Shown piece by piece: positions 12,561 to 24,517 of a stretch of 64,000 bases of DNA. The DNA is from Galerina marginata. Lineage: Eukaryota; Basidiomycota; Agaricomycetes; Agaricales; Galerinaceae. The stretch lies in the NCBI GenBank assembly GCA_023014335.1, contig JAECYW010000015.1:372001-436000 (forward strand). Direction: 5' to 3'. A model generated the notes under the pieces. That model had not been told where the DNA came from. It searched no databases and worked only from the letters and a program-made list of their open reading frames with translations. Made by a program: the position numbers and the translations under genes. Positions within the stretch are counted from its first letter, which is position 1, and every line of letters starts with the position of its first letter.

Positions 12561-13080
12561 GAGGGGAGGCGGTGTATTGAAATTACCATTACCCTTCGCA
12601 ATAGAGTGTCATGGGTGCATCAAAGCCGGCCTACATACACCGTGTGGGTTCAAGTAATAGTTCGTATGCTTAACCCAAACATCAACTCTCCAATTTCAGG
12701 TATTCGCTGCCAAAATTTTGCTGTATTTTTACATTTATTATCAATCTATCATCCAAACTCATAATGAGAGGTAGGCCAGCCTCCAAAAATCAACAGCTCA
12801 GAGCCCTATATACTGATAAGGCCCTTTCACTCAAGTCCCGGGCAACGATCGACTCACAAATACCGCCTCATCCGACTTGCCCCAAAACCCTTTCAGGCAA
12901 TTATGCCTGAGGGTACCTTTTCGAAACGGGCCGATATACTGGTTATTGATACTTGATTATAAATTGGGGGGGAGGGGGGTTAGAAAGACTGCCAGACCGG
13001 TGTTGATTGTCAGAGAGGAGGTGTATGCTCAGGTACTCCGTCGAGGACGAGGGTTTCCGCAATATACCTGAAACAGAAGA
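12561..13080. other. Intergenic, possible further F-box debris
   Basis: About 520 bases. The left end may extend the F-box relic, since weak similarity fades after about 12560. A G-rich run lies near 12965-12980. No gene seen. Confidence 0.35.
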
Positions 13081-14396
13081 TTAGTCTATGATTTCAAAAA
13101 AAAAATGTAGGACAGACTCTTTCCACTTTGCACTTTCAAGATCATCGCCAAATTGCATCAACTTTTCCAAAAGGAATTTGTCGAAACAATGCCAGAAACT
13201 GTTCTCCTTTGAGACACGGCCACGGCGTGGGATTGACTCTGGTTCCTGAAAAATCTCCCCCGTTCGCTGACGCTTTCTCGCATAGGCCAAATCGGTCTCA
13301 TTGAGGTCAGTTGCTGGTGACTCAACGCGTAAGCAATTAATGTTCTCGCGGGCGAATCGACGCTACAAGTCTGAGGTCAGCATATTTTTTTAAAAAAGGG
13401 GCGGGTCGATAATAAAGCTAAAGCACTTACGAGAAGCGCGACTCGCGCAGTGAACTGAGCAGGAACCGCAATGGATAGATTTCCTTCCATCTTATATTTC
13501 CGATAGAGTAACTGCACCGTCGCAGCCAGTGACGCCGGCTTGTCATCAACGCTATGCAAGATCTGGAGGTAATGTGAGGTGTGTCAAGGGTTTTCCAATT
13601 GGCGCTATCGTACATATACCCGATACTGGTTCTTGATGCTCCTGCACTGGCCGGTAAGTTCCTTCTTGATAAAAGAAACGCGGTCGGGCTTGTCAAAAAC
13701 GTCATCAAAGCCATATCTGTTCGCATTTGCCTTGAGTTCTTCCTGCATCGCGTATTAGTGCCGTCCCGTACTTTGACATGATATCCTTACCTTCACCGCT
13801 GTGTCCATCGTCTCATAAGAGGTGATGGTGGCGCTGCATACAAAATCTTTTGCTACAGCTATCATATTAGTCTAGAGAAACATCAGAGTTGTTTCAATGG
13901 GAGATGAAATGCATATGACCTACTTTCTGGCTAGGCGACAAGTCCCATTTGGTAAGGATGCCTCTCACATCCTTTAGCAGTGACTCCGTCCCATCGTCTT
14001 TTCTTATCATAAAGGCCATCATATTGCTTAGCTTGGATATCTCGTCCTTTATTTCGAGCAACCCAGTCCTCATTTCAAACACCTCGTTCCTCATTTCGAA
14101 CATCTGGGCCTGCGCGCCAACTCGAAGCAGCATGTCTTCGGGAGTAGCCTCAGAACCAATCTATCGTCACAGAATAAGAAAAGCGACAGAGCTTAAGTGT
14201 AAACATTTACTTGTAATGCTTCATGTAAATCGTGCCTCTGCTCTGCGGAGAGGCGAAATCGGTCACTGATATCATCAACGGATTGTGAGGGTGTCCACAG
14301 ATAAGGATCAGAGCGTCTGTTAGGCAAAGTGCTGCTCTGGTAGTAGTTATCACGACGAGGTGGGTTCACAAAAGAGGACGACGACGCAAAGGACAT
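13081..14396 (-). CDS. Hypothetical protein, multi-exon, unknown function
   Basis: Reverse-strand exons join with good splice sites: MSFASSSSFVNPPRRD..., then IGSEATPEDMLLRVGAQAQM, TNMIAVAKDFVCSATITSYE, EELKANANRYGFDDVFDKPD, ILHSVDDKPASLAATVQLLY, and RRFARENINCLRVESPATDL to the stop at 13081. The second exon has a repeated FEMRN.VFEMRTGLLEIKDEI pattern that predicts a short coiled coil. The ANANRYGFDDVF...VSFIKKELTGQCRSIKNQYR part looks like a small helical domain. I have the impression that related hypothetical proteins occur in multiple copies in Agaricomycetes but cannot name a domain. A DNA- or chromatin-associated role is only a guess. Confidence 0.65.
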
Positions 14397-14721
14397 AATG
14401 CCACTGTGATTGGAAGAGGGCGGTGGCTAGGGATTTTATGTGTTTACGCCACGCCATGTGACTGGCGGAAAGGTGTCCCAGTAACTTTTCAGAAAGAACC
14501 CTTGTTTATGTAAATTAGATTTTAGAGCTTCGCAATTCACATCATGAAGATATATCACTGACGAAAAAATTCGATCTTCCCCCTCTCAGTTCAGGCGCGA
14601 TTAACCAGAATTATTATAGCGAAGGAATGTGACATGTGCCCCCTTTGCCAACGGGGAATCCAGTGGCACAAGCCGATGATTTGGACATGAGCGATATCGG
14701 TTTAAAGATATAGATATCTAG
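14397..14721. other. Short intergenic region
   Basis: About 325 bases between two minus-strand genes: the promoter of the hypothetical gene and the 3' end of the F-box/LRR gene. Nothing else seen. Confidence 0.5.
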
Positions 14722-16271
14722 CTATGCATCCTGGTCCGGCTGTGGGATAAGTCTTCATCAAAAAAAAACATTTTAATACAAAAAGAAAGAAACGGACTCA
14801 CCAATCCTTTGAATGGGGAACTCCAAGGAACCATCTCCAATGACACGACACCTTTTTCCTCGAGTTGTTGCATACCTGGCACATGACGCAGCGCCTCAAT
14901 GCACGGCGCAAATTCCTCGCCGTCGATGGCATAATACAAGAAACGCATAGCGACCTTCAAATTTGGGAACATATTCTGCAACCGCTCGGCGAGATCCAAC
15001 CAAGGGAAGCGTTCCAATTCAGCCACCTTTCCTTCAGAGGTCTGACCGATGGCACCGAAAATGAGCGTGACTTCTTCGAGTGAGGGTGAATTGGAAGGTA
15101 GACGGGAGAGTACATTCCACGCCGCTGATAACATTGGCTCCATCTGCTCCCCTGATCGGAAGATGCTATCCAATACGATGGTTCCGATGTGCACGCTGCG
15201 CACGTTGATGCATCGGGAGAGATCGAGGGAACCGAAATAGGGCAAAGCTTCTGCTACAATCGTCAAATCAGGGTCGGAGATATGTACTTGGAAAGTTTGC
15301 TTACCGGATTCAAAATGTGGGTCGGTCAGCTTAACGAAAAGGCGCTGGAGGGACGGCCCGACGTGCTGTAGGAACCTTGACATGAAAGGCATGTATAGCT
15401 CTCTATTCCTTCTTGTCATGGGGACCAGTCGAAGATGGAAAGAGTCCACTGTAATCTCAAGGTGCTTGGTACCCAGCAGGTCCCACATATCTTTCAAGAG
15501 TAACAGTGAACATGTGTCAAGTGACGCAAAATGCAGTCGACGTTGGAAATTTGACAGTTCTAGTGAGGGGTCAGGAATGTCCTCGTCCTCGAACTGTAAG
15601 TTGTACAGCGTAATCGACTTTAAAGCGGGCTTGATCCTACGGAAAAGCTCCACAAAATCGTTTTGCTGGTACGTTGCAAACTCTACAGAGTCAATTTGTA
15701 TGTGGGAGAGGTCGAGCTCGAAGAAAAAGTCTCTGACATGGCACGGAATGCAAGACCAGGATATCGACGTCAAGCAGAGGGTCCTCAGGTTTGGCAAATT
15801 CGCGGTAATACGAGGAACATTCTTGTTGGTTGGGTATTCATGCCTTCGAAAAGAGTGGAATACGCCTTCGATGTGGATAAACTGGACGGCCAGTGCGAAG
15901 CTCGTCCAAGGTGCATCGAGGAGGGTGAGAAAGTCGTCAAACTGCCTATAAACGTCGTCGACCTCGAGCTTGGCATAGAGGTGGCGAGTTCCGGCCCCCT
16001 TTTGCTTGGCTAAATATGCCTCGAAAGGATTGTGGGTGTATTTAAATTCGAGCTGGGTGAAAAGATGAACGCGACTTCTGACTAGGGTCTGCTGGGATGT
16101 CAGGCTTAGAGCTAGTAAAGCTCGTTTGTCGTCGTGGAGGCTGTCGATAATTCGATCCAAAAGTTCTGGAGGAAGTGGGTCCTCACCGAGACTAACGAGT
16201 CGTTGTTGGTGGCAGTATGAGTGTATCGCATCTGGGGTCACCTCGGAGAGGGATCTGTTGAACATATTCAT
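14722..16271 (-). CDS. F-box/LRR-type protein
   Basis: A reverse-strand frame of about 500 codons starts at 16271. PLPPELLDRIIDSLHDDKRA near residue 35 is a typical F-box start, followed by TSQQTLVRSRVHLF. The remainder alternates short hydrophobic strands and helices such as ITANLPNLRTLCLTSISW and LDLSRCINVRSVHIG, the irregular leucine-rich pattern of Agaricomycete F-box proteins. It would present substrates to an SCF ligase. Near the 3' end a GTGAGT...CACAG intron is likely, giving a C-terminus PDQDA with stop at 14722-14724. Without that intron the frame runs a few codons to 14718. A broken relative lies at 12.2-12.6 kb. Confidence 0.8.
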
Positions 16272-16551
16272 AGATGTGGAGAATCTTTTTTATCGCAGTG
16301 GCCTACAGCTATAAAGCAGAGGTTCAAATTCAGCAAATATAAGTAGGGAATGCAGCCACAGCCACTGTTATGAAGCCGCCTTAGTCCATTTATACGCGAT
16401 GCGATGTTGACGCGTTGAGCAGACTTGGCGGTGTAGCGTCGCACCAATGGTAAGACGTCTCCGTCACGTGATTACCTTGACGGTCCGATAGACCCACGAC
16501 CGTATTTCTCAGCGTCGTTCTAACCACCGTCTTCAGAAGGGTTTCTGAACG

Positions 16552-19500
16552 ATGACTAGCGTCTTTGATATTCTCTCTTTTCCCAAAACCTCAGATGCAT
16601 TGACCGCGATAAGGCCCACGATCTTGGCTGTCACCGTAGACGAAGGGTCGGCACCTCCTGCTCGCAAAGTTGCTCGGTTGACCGCCGAGTCTGATTCCGC
16701 TTCTGCTTCTAGGTCAAAGCCTGCAAAGAGTGTGGGAGGGTCCTTTCAAATCCAGATCATCGGAGACTACAGTATGTATTTTGTCGTTTTTCGCAAAGTG
16801 TCAAGTTGCTGATGTACTCGCAGAGAGCAAGCCTCCTGCAGGAGATAAACAGCTCAGCTTGCTTCGAAGATGCATTAGAACCATCCTTGCACGCGAACCT
16901 GGACCCAATGACACGATACCTGCTACATATGAAGGCATTTACAACGCCTGTCACTCAGTCGTGACTGTGTCCCAACTGGGCCAGGATTTATACAACACCC
17001 TGAAGATAGAACTGGAGCAGTCGATTGGCCAATTAGCAAAGATGCTTTTGGCATCCACCGAGAAAGACACAGTGTGGCTCTCATCTTTCAATGCGGCATT
17101 CAAGTGGTTTGAGTATCAATTGGTATGCCAATATTGGACTCAGAGGCAAGATAAGCTAATCACAGGATATTGTAGACTCTACTCAAGTCCCTGTTGACGT
17201 ACTTGGATCAAGTCTACGTCGTTCAAGAGAAGGGTACCTTGAACGTCCGGTAAGAACGTCGATTGTATGGCGAGTACAAAAAGTTGACTGTCCCTTAGCG
17301 ATCTAGCCTACTTCCTGGTCAGTGAGCGTATCTTTGGCAGTGCGCAAGTAATGGAAAGGCTGAGGAGCGGAGTAAAAGACTGGCTAACCTGGGAAAGGAA
17401 GAACCGGTAAGCACGTCAACCACGATCTTACCCTCTTACTAACATCCAAACAGTCGAGACCACCGCGATCGTGCAATCATCCCTGCTCTGATTCAACATC
17501 TCCTCCGTCACCACCAGTACTCTGCATTAGAAGAATACTATATCACAGTCACCCGCGACTTTTACGTCGAGGAGTCGGCAGCCAAGGCCACCGAATTCAA
17601 AGACAACCCGAAAGCGTTTTTCAACAATGCCAGAGCACGAATCGAGGAAGAAGCGGCTCGTTCTAAAGCCGTGCTGCCTGTGCCTACATGGGGTATAATC
17701 AGAGAAAATACCGAGAGGGCTTTGTGGGGTGGCAGATTGGAGTGGGTTGCAAGCACAAGTAAGTATGCACATCATCGATTTCGTTGCAACATACTCATTT
17801 GTATAGCCTTGGCCGGTTACATGGAGGGCAAAGATTTTGATACACTGGCGATTATGTATACCTTGTTCTCCAGAGTCGACGGAACTAAAGCGCTATGCAA
17901 CGCGTTTGGCGCCTTCATCCGCGTACGTTCAACATTCATCCTCGACTTCCTATATTGAATTCTTTCCCTTAGCTCACAGTCTCCAATATCGTAAAAGAAG
18001 CCGACAGAGACGATGAAATGGTGCAAAGACTACTCGACTTCAAAGAACTCGCAGACACCACCATATCCTCCTCCTTCCTCTGCGACAAAGTTGCGGTCGC
18101 TTCAACCCCTTCCACCAACATCCCGCCGCCCCCAACGCCAGTCGCATCCGTCAGCACACTACCCCAGCAACCCGACCAGCAGTTCCTATACGCCCTCACC
18201 GACTCCTTCACCACAGGATTCAAAGCACGCCGATCCAAACCCGCCGAGATGATCGCTAAATACCTGGACAAAGCCATGCGGAAGGGGCAGAAGGATTCCA
18301 CCGACACCGAGTTCCAGGACCTCCTGGACAGGGTGTTGGCGCTGTACCGGTTCACGGACGATAAGGATGTGTTTAGGACGTTCTATCATCGTAGTCTGGC
18401 GAAAAGGCTGTTGTTGGAGAAGAGCGCCTCGGATGATTTCGAGAAGGCGATGTTGAAGAAGCTGAAAGAGAGTCAGTGTTTTTTTTCCTTGCCTTGCTTT
18501 TACTTGGTGGTTGGTGATTATGAGCTGATGAGCGGCCTTTTGTAGAATATGATCCTGAATTTGGGATGGGCGAAGATATGTTCAAGGATCTGGCGCTTTC
18601 ACGGGAGTCGATGCGTGAATACCACTCTAGGCTGGCAGAAGATAGCCCAGGGCAGAAGTTGAGCGCGATGGTACTGCAGCGCAGCGCGTGGCCGTTCTCG
18701 GTGCAGAAGCACAACGTTGACTTGCCGCCGAGTGTACGTCCCTTTTCCTTTTCCCATTCCCTCCGCTCCCTCAGAGTCAGAGTACAACGTATCAATATTG
18801 ACAACATTTTAGATGCAAGCCGAGCTGACGAAATATGCGGATTACTACAAGTCGAAACACTCGGGGCACATCCTTGACTGGGACCACTCGCTCGGCACCG
18901 TCACCCTCAAGGCGAGGTTCACTGCGGGGATCAAGGAGCTTAATGTCAGCATGTACCAGGCTTTGGTGCTGCTGCTGTTCAACGACGAGACGGATGTTTC
19001 TTATGAGGATATTAAGGAGCAAACGGGCATGGGTATGGGTCATCGACCTCGATAATTTTCGTTCATCACTGACCACGAAACATACAGAGGAGGCGGAGCT
19101 GAAGAGGACGCTCCAAAGCTTGGCGTGCGGCAAGAAGAAAGTGCTGAAGAAGGTGCCGGTCGGAAAGGACGTGGACGATACAGACGTGTTCAAATACAAC
19201 CCCGACTTCCGCGATCCTCAAATCAAAGTGCACATCAACTCTATCCAGGCGAAAGTTTCTGTACGTTTCTTCTACCACTCCTCTGTTTCTCTCATACTCC
19301 ATTCACACCTTCCCGTTCAGCCCGAAGAATCCAAGCGCACAAACGCGTCCATCGAGGACGACAGGAAGCACTACCTCGACGCGGCCATCGTCCGTGTGAT
19401 GAAGGCGCGCAAAGAGATGACGTACGAGCAGCTGAAAGCGGCGACGATCGATGCGGTGAAGGGGCATTTCGTGCCGCTGGTTGAGACGATTAAGAGGCGG

Positions 19501-19575
19501 ATTGATTCGTTGGTGGAGACGGAGTATTTGGAGAGGAGTCCGACTGATAGGAATAAGTATTTGTATATTGCTTGA
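16552..19575 (+). CDS. CUL4: Cullin-4, scaffold of CRL4 ubiquitin ligases
   Basis: A multi-exon gene of roughly 800 residues. The N-terminal helical repeats include TLLKSLLTYLDQVYVVQEKG and the cullin core KALCNAFGAFIRLTVSNIV; ELADTTISSSFL; MIAKYLDKAMRKG; KDVFRTFYHRSLAKRLL. The C-terminal part has YKSKHSGHILDWDHSLGTV, then EEAELKRTLQSLACGKKKVL, a cullin-4-type winged-helix segment. The neddylation site lies in LDAAIVRVMKARKEMTYEQL, and the protein ends NKYLYIA as cullins do. With DDB1 and DCAF receptors plus Rbx1 it builds nuclear CRL4 ligases in replication licensing, DNA repair and heterochromatin. The N-terminal serine- and alanine-rich stretch is lineage-specific. Neighbours show no operon logic. 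Confidence 0.94.
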
Positions 19576-19953
19576 GGAGGTATAGGCGAGGTGTATTTTG
19601 TGTTCCTGGCAATTGTGTTCGTAAGGTTTTTTTAGGGATATCTGTAGGCTGGCTGGTTTTGGCCGGCTCTACAATAGTTCAGTCTCAGAGTCGCGCAAGG
19701 GGATACAAAACAAACTATAAAGCAGCCGAGATAAGGATAAGATAAGATGAAGCGATTAGAGTATTTCTTGGCGTCTTGTCAATCCCAAATCTCACGCAGA
19801 CACTTTCACTCTGACTACCTCGAATATGTGCCTCGTGTCACCTTGAATAGCTGCTTCTACTTGGGTCCGTAAAAATTCTCAGCCAAATTACTCCCAACGG
19901 AGTCAACTACAGATAGGCGCCGAAGGCCGAATCCAGAAATTCCCTTGCAGCAA
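19576..19953. other. Intergenic, promoter of the first UBP2-like copy
   Basis: About 380 bases containing the CUL4 3' end and a duplicated promoter segment: a GATA-type cluster at 19730, then sequence closely matching 22094-22308 upstream of the second copy. Confidence 0.6.
19730..19750 (+). promoter_or_regulatory. Clustered GATA motifs upstream of UBP2-like copy 1
   Basis: GATAAG GATAAG ATAAG repeats in direct orientation, the kind bound by fungal GATA zinc-finger regulators (nitrogen or iron control). The same cluster is kept upstream of copy 2 and a related one upstream of MTC5/HSK3. Regulation is inferred. Confidence 0.4.
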
Positions 19954-21987
19954 ATGCAGAGCGCACCGGCCGGTGCTGTAGAATGCTCCAGCATACACCG
20001 CAATTTTGTCATGGATGGCCTAACCGATTTTGAAGAAACCAACTGGTGGAACCCAGATGTGCGAAAGGGGTACCACCGTCCTGGATCTGGTGTACTTGCC
20101 TCTGTATTGGCAGAGGAGCTGCATAGGCCCTACCGTTCATTATTCTCCGTCAATGTGGCTGCGCTGCCGCCGTCACAGGCTATTCCAGCTGTCCAAGGTG
20201 AGCCTCATAGTTCTCTGAAAGATGGACTCCGCCCTGCCTCATCGACTGGCGCACATTTAGAACATTCGTCACCTCCGTCAAAAGATGAAGTTGTAGCGTC
20301 ATTGCCTCACCCAAACGCTTACTACTGCCCGGAGGAGAACGGATGGGTTGTGCTTACTTGGATGTCTTCAAGTTCTTCATTTGCTACCCTTCTCGCACAA
20401 CCTTATTTTGATAACCCCGACTTCCCTCTTTTATATGATTGGCGCCGCCAACAAAAAGTATCCTGTGTTGCGACAGGTAACCCCCACCATTTCCACAAGT
20501 ATGAAAAAGCGGTGGACGGCCACAAACTCACCCCTCCGTTTTCTCGGACGATTACCACGACGCAAATGGATGCTTCCTACTGGAAAGGCCTGACAACCGA
20601 ATCCGATTTTACCCAAAATAGGGAAGCCGAAATTCTCACTGAAAGTAGTACAGAAACAGCAGAAGATGAAGACGGACGATTAGACCTTTCTGTGTGTTGC
20701 CAGTGCCCTTTCTATTGCGTCACATCGAAGGTCATTCATGGAGTCATCCCCGTCGAAGATATGGAGGAGCTTGTACAAGACAAGAGATGTCATGTTCCAC
20801 AGGGCTGGTCAAGAGAACGAGCAGTTGTTCGTACTTTTCAGACGCTTTTGATGTTGACGCCTTCCCACTTATTTTTACAATTGGCTGGGGCTGACCATCT
20901 TCATAGGGCAATCGAAAATATATTGTGGAGAGGGAGTAATAGGTTTATAAACGTGGGGAGTTCCGGTTTTCAGATCAAATTGGGATGGAATCTAAGCATG
21001 TACGTTATTTCAAATTCTTGGATGCCTTTGATCTCAATTTCGTTCAGAAAATGTATCTTTACGCTTTTAGGTTTCGTGGAAGATGTTGGCAAAGATGGAT
21101 CTAAAGTCCTGAAGCCCCCAACAACCGATCAGAGAACATTAGCAGGGAGGGAAAACAGACATAAACTCCTTCGTGCATGGGTAGAATTGAGTGCTTGGTT
21201 GCTAAATTTCAAACATTTGCATGGTAACTCGTTTTTATTCAAATAAACGCAAAGTCAACGAAAGTCCCAGCTTCACATCCCATGGGTGGCAACGAACGCA
21301 AACTCTACGTTGACCTCAACAGCACCAAGGAAATGTACCTAACCGCGATTGGCGCCTATCCTGATCAAGGCGAGTGGAATTTTACACATAGCCATCTTCT
21401 AATCTGACAGGATCCCCAGACGCACCGTTGAATGACAAAATAGGTGTCGTTCGACCGCTGGAGGCCGCTCTCCGAGTTCTCGGCCTATCCCCGACAACAT
21501 TTTCAGGAGGTGCGTTCAAGGCTATGGTGTTGAAAAGCATGTTTTTCATGTATCCTCTGCAGATTTAATGGTGTTCGCCTACCTGGCGCAGTGCCGTTGT
21601 GATCCTGCGAGAATACCGGAATACTTCACGTCTTTAGTCTCTATTGTGACGCACCTTCAAAAACATGGGGATTGCCCGAGCCAACTTCAAGACCTTTTGA
21701 CCTTGGAACAGTCACGCGGGCGCTTCAGTTTGGAGGATATCAAAACGGCCACATTCATACTTGGATTTGGCGGTGGGAATATTCTTGGTCTTAGATATGA
21801 TGCCAATCAGACACCAGAGGAGCTTGTCGAGAAAGCTTGGAAGGATTGCATCGAAAGGAATTTGCAAGGTGGACTCGGATCGGAAACGAGCAAACTCTGT
21901 ACAAGGGCACTTAAGATCCTTGCCCAAGCAAGAGGTAGTGTTCGATTGATGAAACTATGGGAACATTGGGAAGTCGCCCAGATCTAG
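19954..21987 (+). CDS. UBP2-like protein lacking the deubiquitinase catalytic domain, copy 1
   Basis: Segments in order: a DFEETNWWNPDVRKGYHRPG block, HPNAYYCPEENGWVVLTWMS, SVCCQCPFYCVTSKVIHGVI, HRKLLRAWVELSAWLL-like text, KLYVDLNSTKEMYLTAIGAY, then VFAYLAQCRCDPARIPEYFT and an AxxxLG...AWKDCIERN...ALKILAQARGS repeat. This order recalls the region ahead of the catalytic domain of fungal UBP2-type ubiquitin hydrolases (helical RPT-like repeats). No USP Cys or His box is present anywhere. Compared with copy 2, the normal start codon has become ACG, so the first ATG is at 19954 (about 16 codons in). The first intron lost its usual acceptor, but the frame stays open, and an early TAG shortens the C-terminus. 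Possibly decaying, possibly a ubiquitin-binding adaptor. Confidence 0.6.
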
Positions 21988-22095
21988 AACTCCGGCTTTT
22001 GATACAACGCGGTTGGAGTTGCGGATGAATGAGTTTTTTTGCGAGGTTTGCATCAAAGTATTCGAAACAGACCAGTCTCCCGAAATGAAAGTCGA

Positions 22096-22111
22096 GATAA
22101 GGATAAGATAA
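22096..22111 (+). promoter_or_regulatory. Clustered GATA motifs upstream of UBP2-like copy 2
   Basis: GATAAGGATAAGATAA, the duplicated counterpart of the cluster at 19730, about 210 bases upstream of the ATG at 22309. Confidence 0.4.
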
Positions 22112-22308
22112 TTTAAAGATGCTCACGCTTGACATTGCTTGCCGTCTTACCAATCTCAAATCTCACACAGACACACATTCACCCTTGACCACCTTCAACT
22201 CCTAAGGACATATCTACGGTTGACAGTGTATCACCTTGCGTGTAATCAATACCCGCTTATCAACGTCTGGTACTTGGGTTCGTGATTGAAATTGCCAATA
22301 TTTCTCCA

Positions 22309-24517
22309 ATGGAACCAACTGCAGATAGGCGCCGAAGGCCGAACCCTGAAATTCCCTTGCAGCGAATGCAGAACGGGTCGACCGGTGCTGTAAACTATAA
22401 AAACTCCAGCTACATATACCGTAATGCTGTTATCGACGACCTAACCGACTTTGAAGAAACCAACTGGTGGAACCCAGATGTGCGGAAGGAGTACCACCGT
22501 CCTGGATCTGGGGTGCTCGCCTCTGTATTGGCAGAGCAGCTCCACAAGCCCTGCCGTTCGCTGTTCTCCGTCGGTGTGACTACTCTGCCGCCGTCGCAGA
22601 ATATTCCAGCCGTGCAAGGTAAGTCTCGTATATCTCTGAAAGATGGACCCCTCCTGCCTGATCGACTGCCAGTGGCCCACAGTTAGGACATTCGTCTGAC
22701 ATTTCTTCCCAGCTCCTTCGGAAGATGAAGTTATGGAGTCATTACCTCACCCAGACGCTTACTACTGCCCGGAAGAGAACGGATGGGTTCTAATGACCTG
22801 GATGTCTTCTTCATTTTCTCCCCTTCTCACACAGCAGTATTTTGATAACCCCAACCTCCCACTTTTATATGATGGGCGCCGCCAACAAAAGGTATCCTGT
22901 GTTATGACAGGTAACCCCCATCATCTCCACAGGTATGAAAAAGCTGTGGATGGCCACAAACTGACCCCTTCCTTTTGTCGGATGGTGGCCACGCAAAAGG
23001 GTGATTTCTGCAAGAAAGGCATGAAAACCGAATTTACCCTATCTAAGGAAACCGAAATTCTCACTGAATGTAGTACAGAAACGGCAGCCGATGATCATGA
23101 AGACGAACTATTAGACCTTTCTGTTTGTTGCCAGTGCTCTTTCTATTGCGTCACATCAAAGGCCGTTCCTGGAGTAATCCCAGTCGAGGATATGGAGGAG
23201 CTTGTACAAGACAAAAATTGTCATGTTCCACAGGGCTGGACCAGAGAACGAGCAGTTGTTCGTTCTTTTGAGACTTTTTTGAAGTTAACGCCTTCCCACT
23301 TATTTTCACAATTTGCTGGTCTTGATCATCTTCACAGGGCAGTTGAGAATAAATTGTGGAAAGGGAATAATGGAATGATAAAAGTGATGAGTCCCGCTTT
23401 TCAGATCAATCTGGGATGGAATCTAAGCATGTACGTTATTTCAAATTTTTGGATGCCTTTGATCTCAATCCTCTTTAGAAAACGTATCTTTACGCTTTTA
23501 GGTTTTGTGGAAGATGTCATAGATGGATATAAAGTCCTGAAGCCCCCAAGAACCGACCAGAGGACATTAAGAGGGAGGGAGAACCGACGTAAACTCCTTC
23601 GCGCTTGGGTAGAGCTCAGTGCTTGGTTGCTAAATTTCAAACATTTGATTTGTAACTTGTTTTTTATTCAAAGAAACGCAATGCCAACATGACCCCACAG
23701 CTTCACATTCCATAGGTGGCAGGCAACGCAAACTCTACGTTGAGATCAACAGCACCAAGGAAATGTACCTGACCGCGATTGGCACCTATACTGATCAAGG
23801 CGAGCGGAATTTCACACCTAGCCATGTTCTAACCTGACAGGATTCCAAGGCGCATCGTTAAATGACACAATAAATGACATTCGACCGCTGGAGGCTCCCT
23901 TCCAAGTCCTCGGCCTAACCCCGACTACATTTTCAGGAGGTGCGTTCGAGGCTTTTGGTGTTAAGAGCAGATCATCTTTTAATGTATCCTCTGTAGACTT
24001 GACGGTGTTCGCCTACCTGGCGCAGTGCCGTTGTGATCCTGCGAGAATACCGGAATACTTCACGTCTTTAGTTTCCATTGTCACGCACCTTCAAAAACAT
24101 GGAAATTGCCCAAGCCAACTTCAAGACCTTGTGACTAAGGAACAATCTCGCGGGCGCTTCACTTTGGAGGATATTAGAACGGCCGCTTTGGCACTTGGAT
24201 TCGGTGTTGGAAATATTCCTGGCATTGAATATGATGCCAATCTGATATCAGAGGAGCTCGTCGAGAAGGCTTGGAAGGGTTGCGTTGAAAGGAATCGGCG
24301 CGATTTTAAAAATGGACGAGAAACTAACAGGCTCTGCAACAATGCATTTAGGGTCCTTGCCGAAGCAAGAGGTAGTATTCGATTGAGGAAACTATGGGGG
24401 GCCGCCCAGGACTCCGACAATGATGCAACACAGATGAATTGCGGATGTATGAGTTTTTTTGCAAGGTTTCGCGTCAAAGGACCTAGGGTTTGGCAGTTAG
24501 ATTCGAGGGAGAGCTAG
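22309..24517 (+). CDS. UBP2-like protein lacking the deubiquitinase catalytic domain, copy 2
   Basis: Start ATG at 22309 (MEPTADRRRRPNPEIPLQRM). Exon 1 ends at 22618, exon 2 starts 22713, and later exons follow the same pattern as copy 1, including a GC-AG intron after ...TAIGTYTDQ. The protein has the same blocks as copy 1: ETNWWNPDVRKEYHRPGSGV, YYCPEENGWVLMTWMSSS, VCCQCSFYCVTSK, GVIPVEDMEELVQDK, AYLAQCRCDPARIPEYFTSL and a final AWKGCVERN...ARGSIRLRKLW repeat. The C-terminus is 30-odd residues longer than copy 1. By recollection this is the N-terminal architecture of Agaricomycete UBP2-type deubiquitinases, but the frame ends before any USP domain and none follows downstream. It is the better preserved copy; function unknown. 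Confidence 0.68.

Larger units (their letters stand above)
19730..24517 (+). repeat. Tandem gene duplication, two units of about 2.4 kb
   Basis: Promoter, exons, introns and 3' flank of copy 1 (from 19730) recur in order from about 22094. Introns are similar enough to align base by base, including the same GC donor. The copies differ by scattered substitutions and small indels, so the duplication is recent to moderately old. Confidence 0.9.

Noticed and set aside
15382..15951. Plus-strand frame of 189 codons
   Set aside because: Antisense to the F-box/LRR gene; the minus strand has the F-box and LRR-like text.
18835..19199. Long alternate frames in the CUL4 3' half
   Set aside because: The CUL4 frame with LQSLACGKKKVL and the neddylation segment is the coding one; the others are shadows caused by high GC at third positions.
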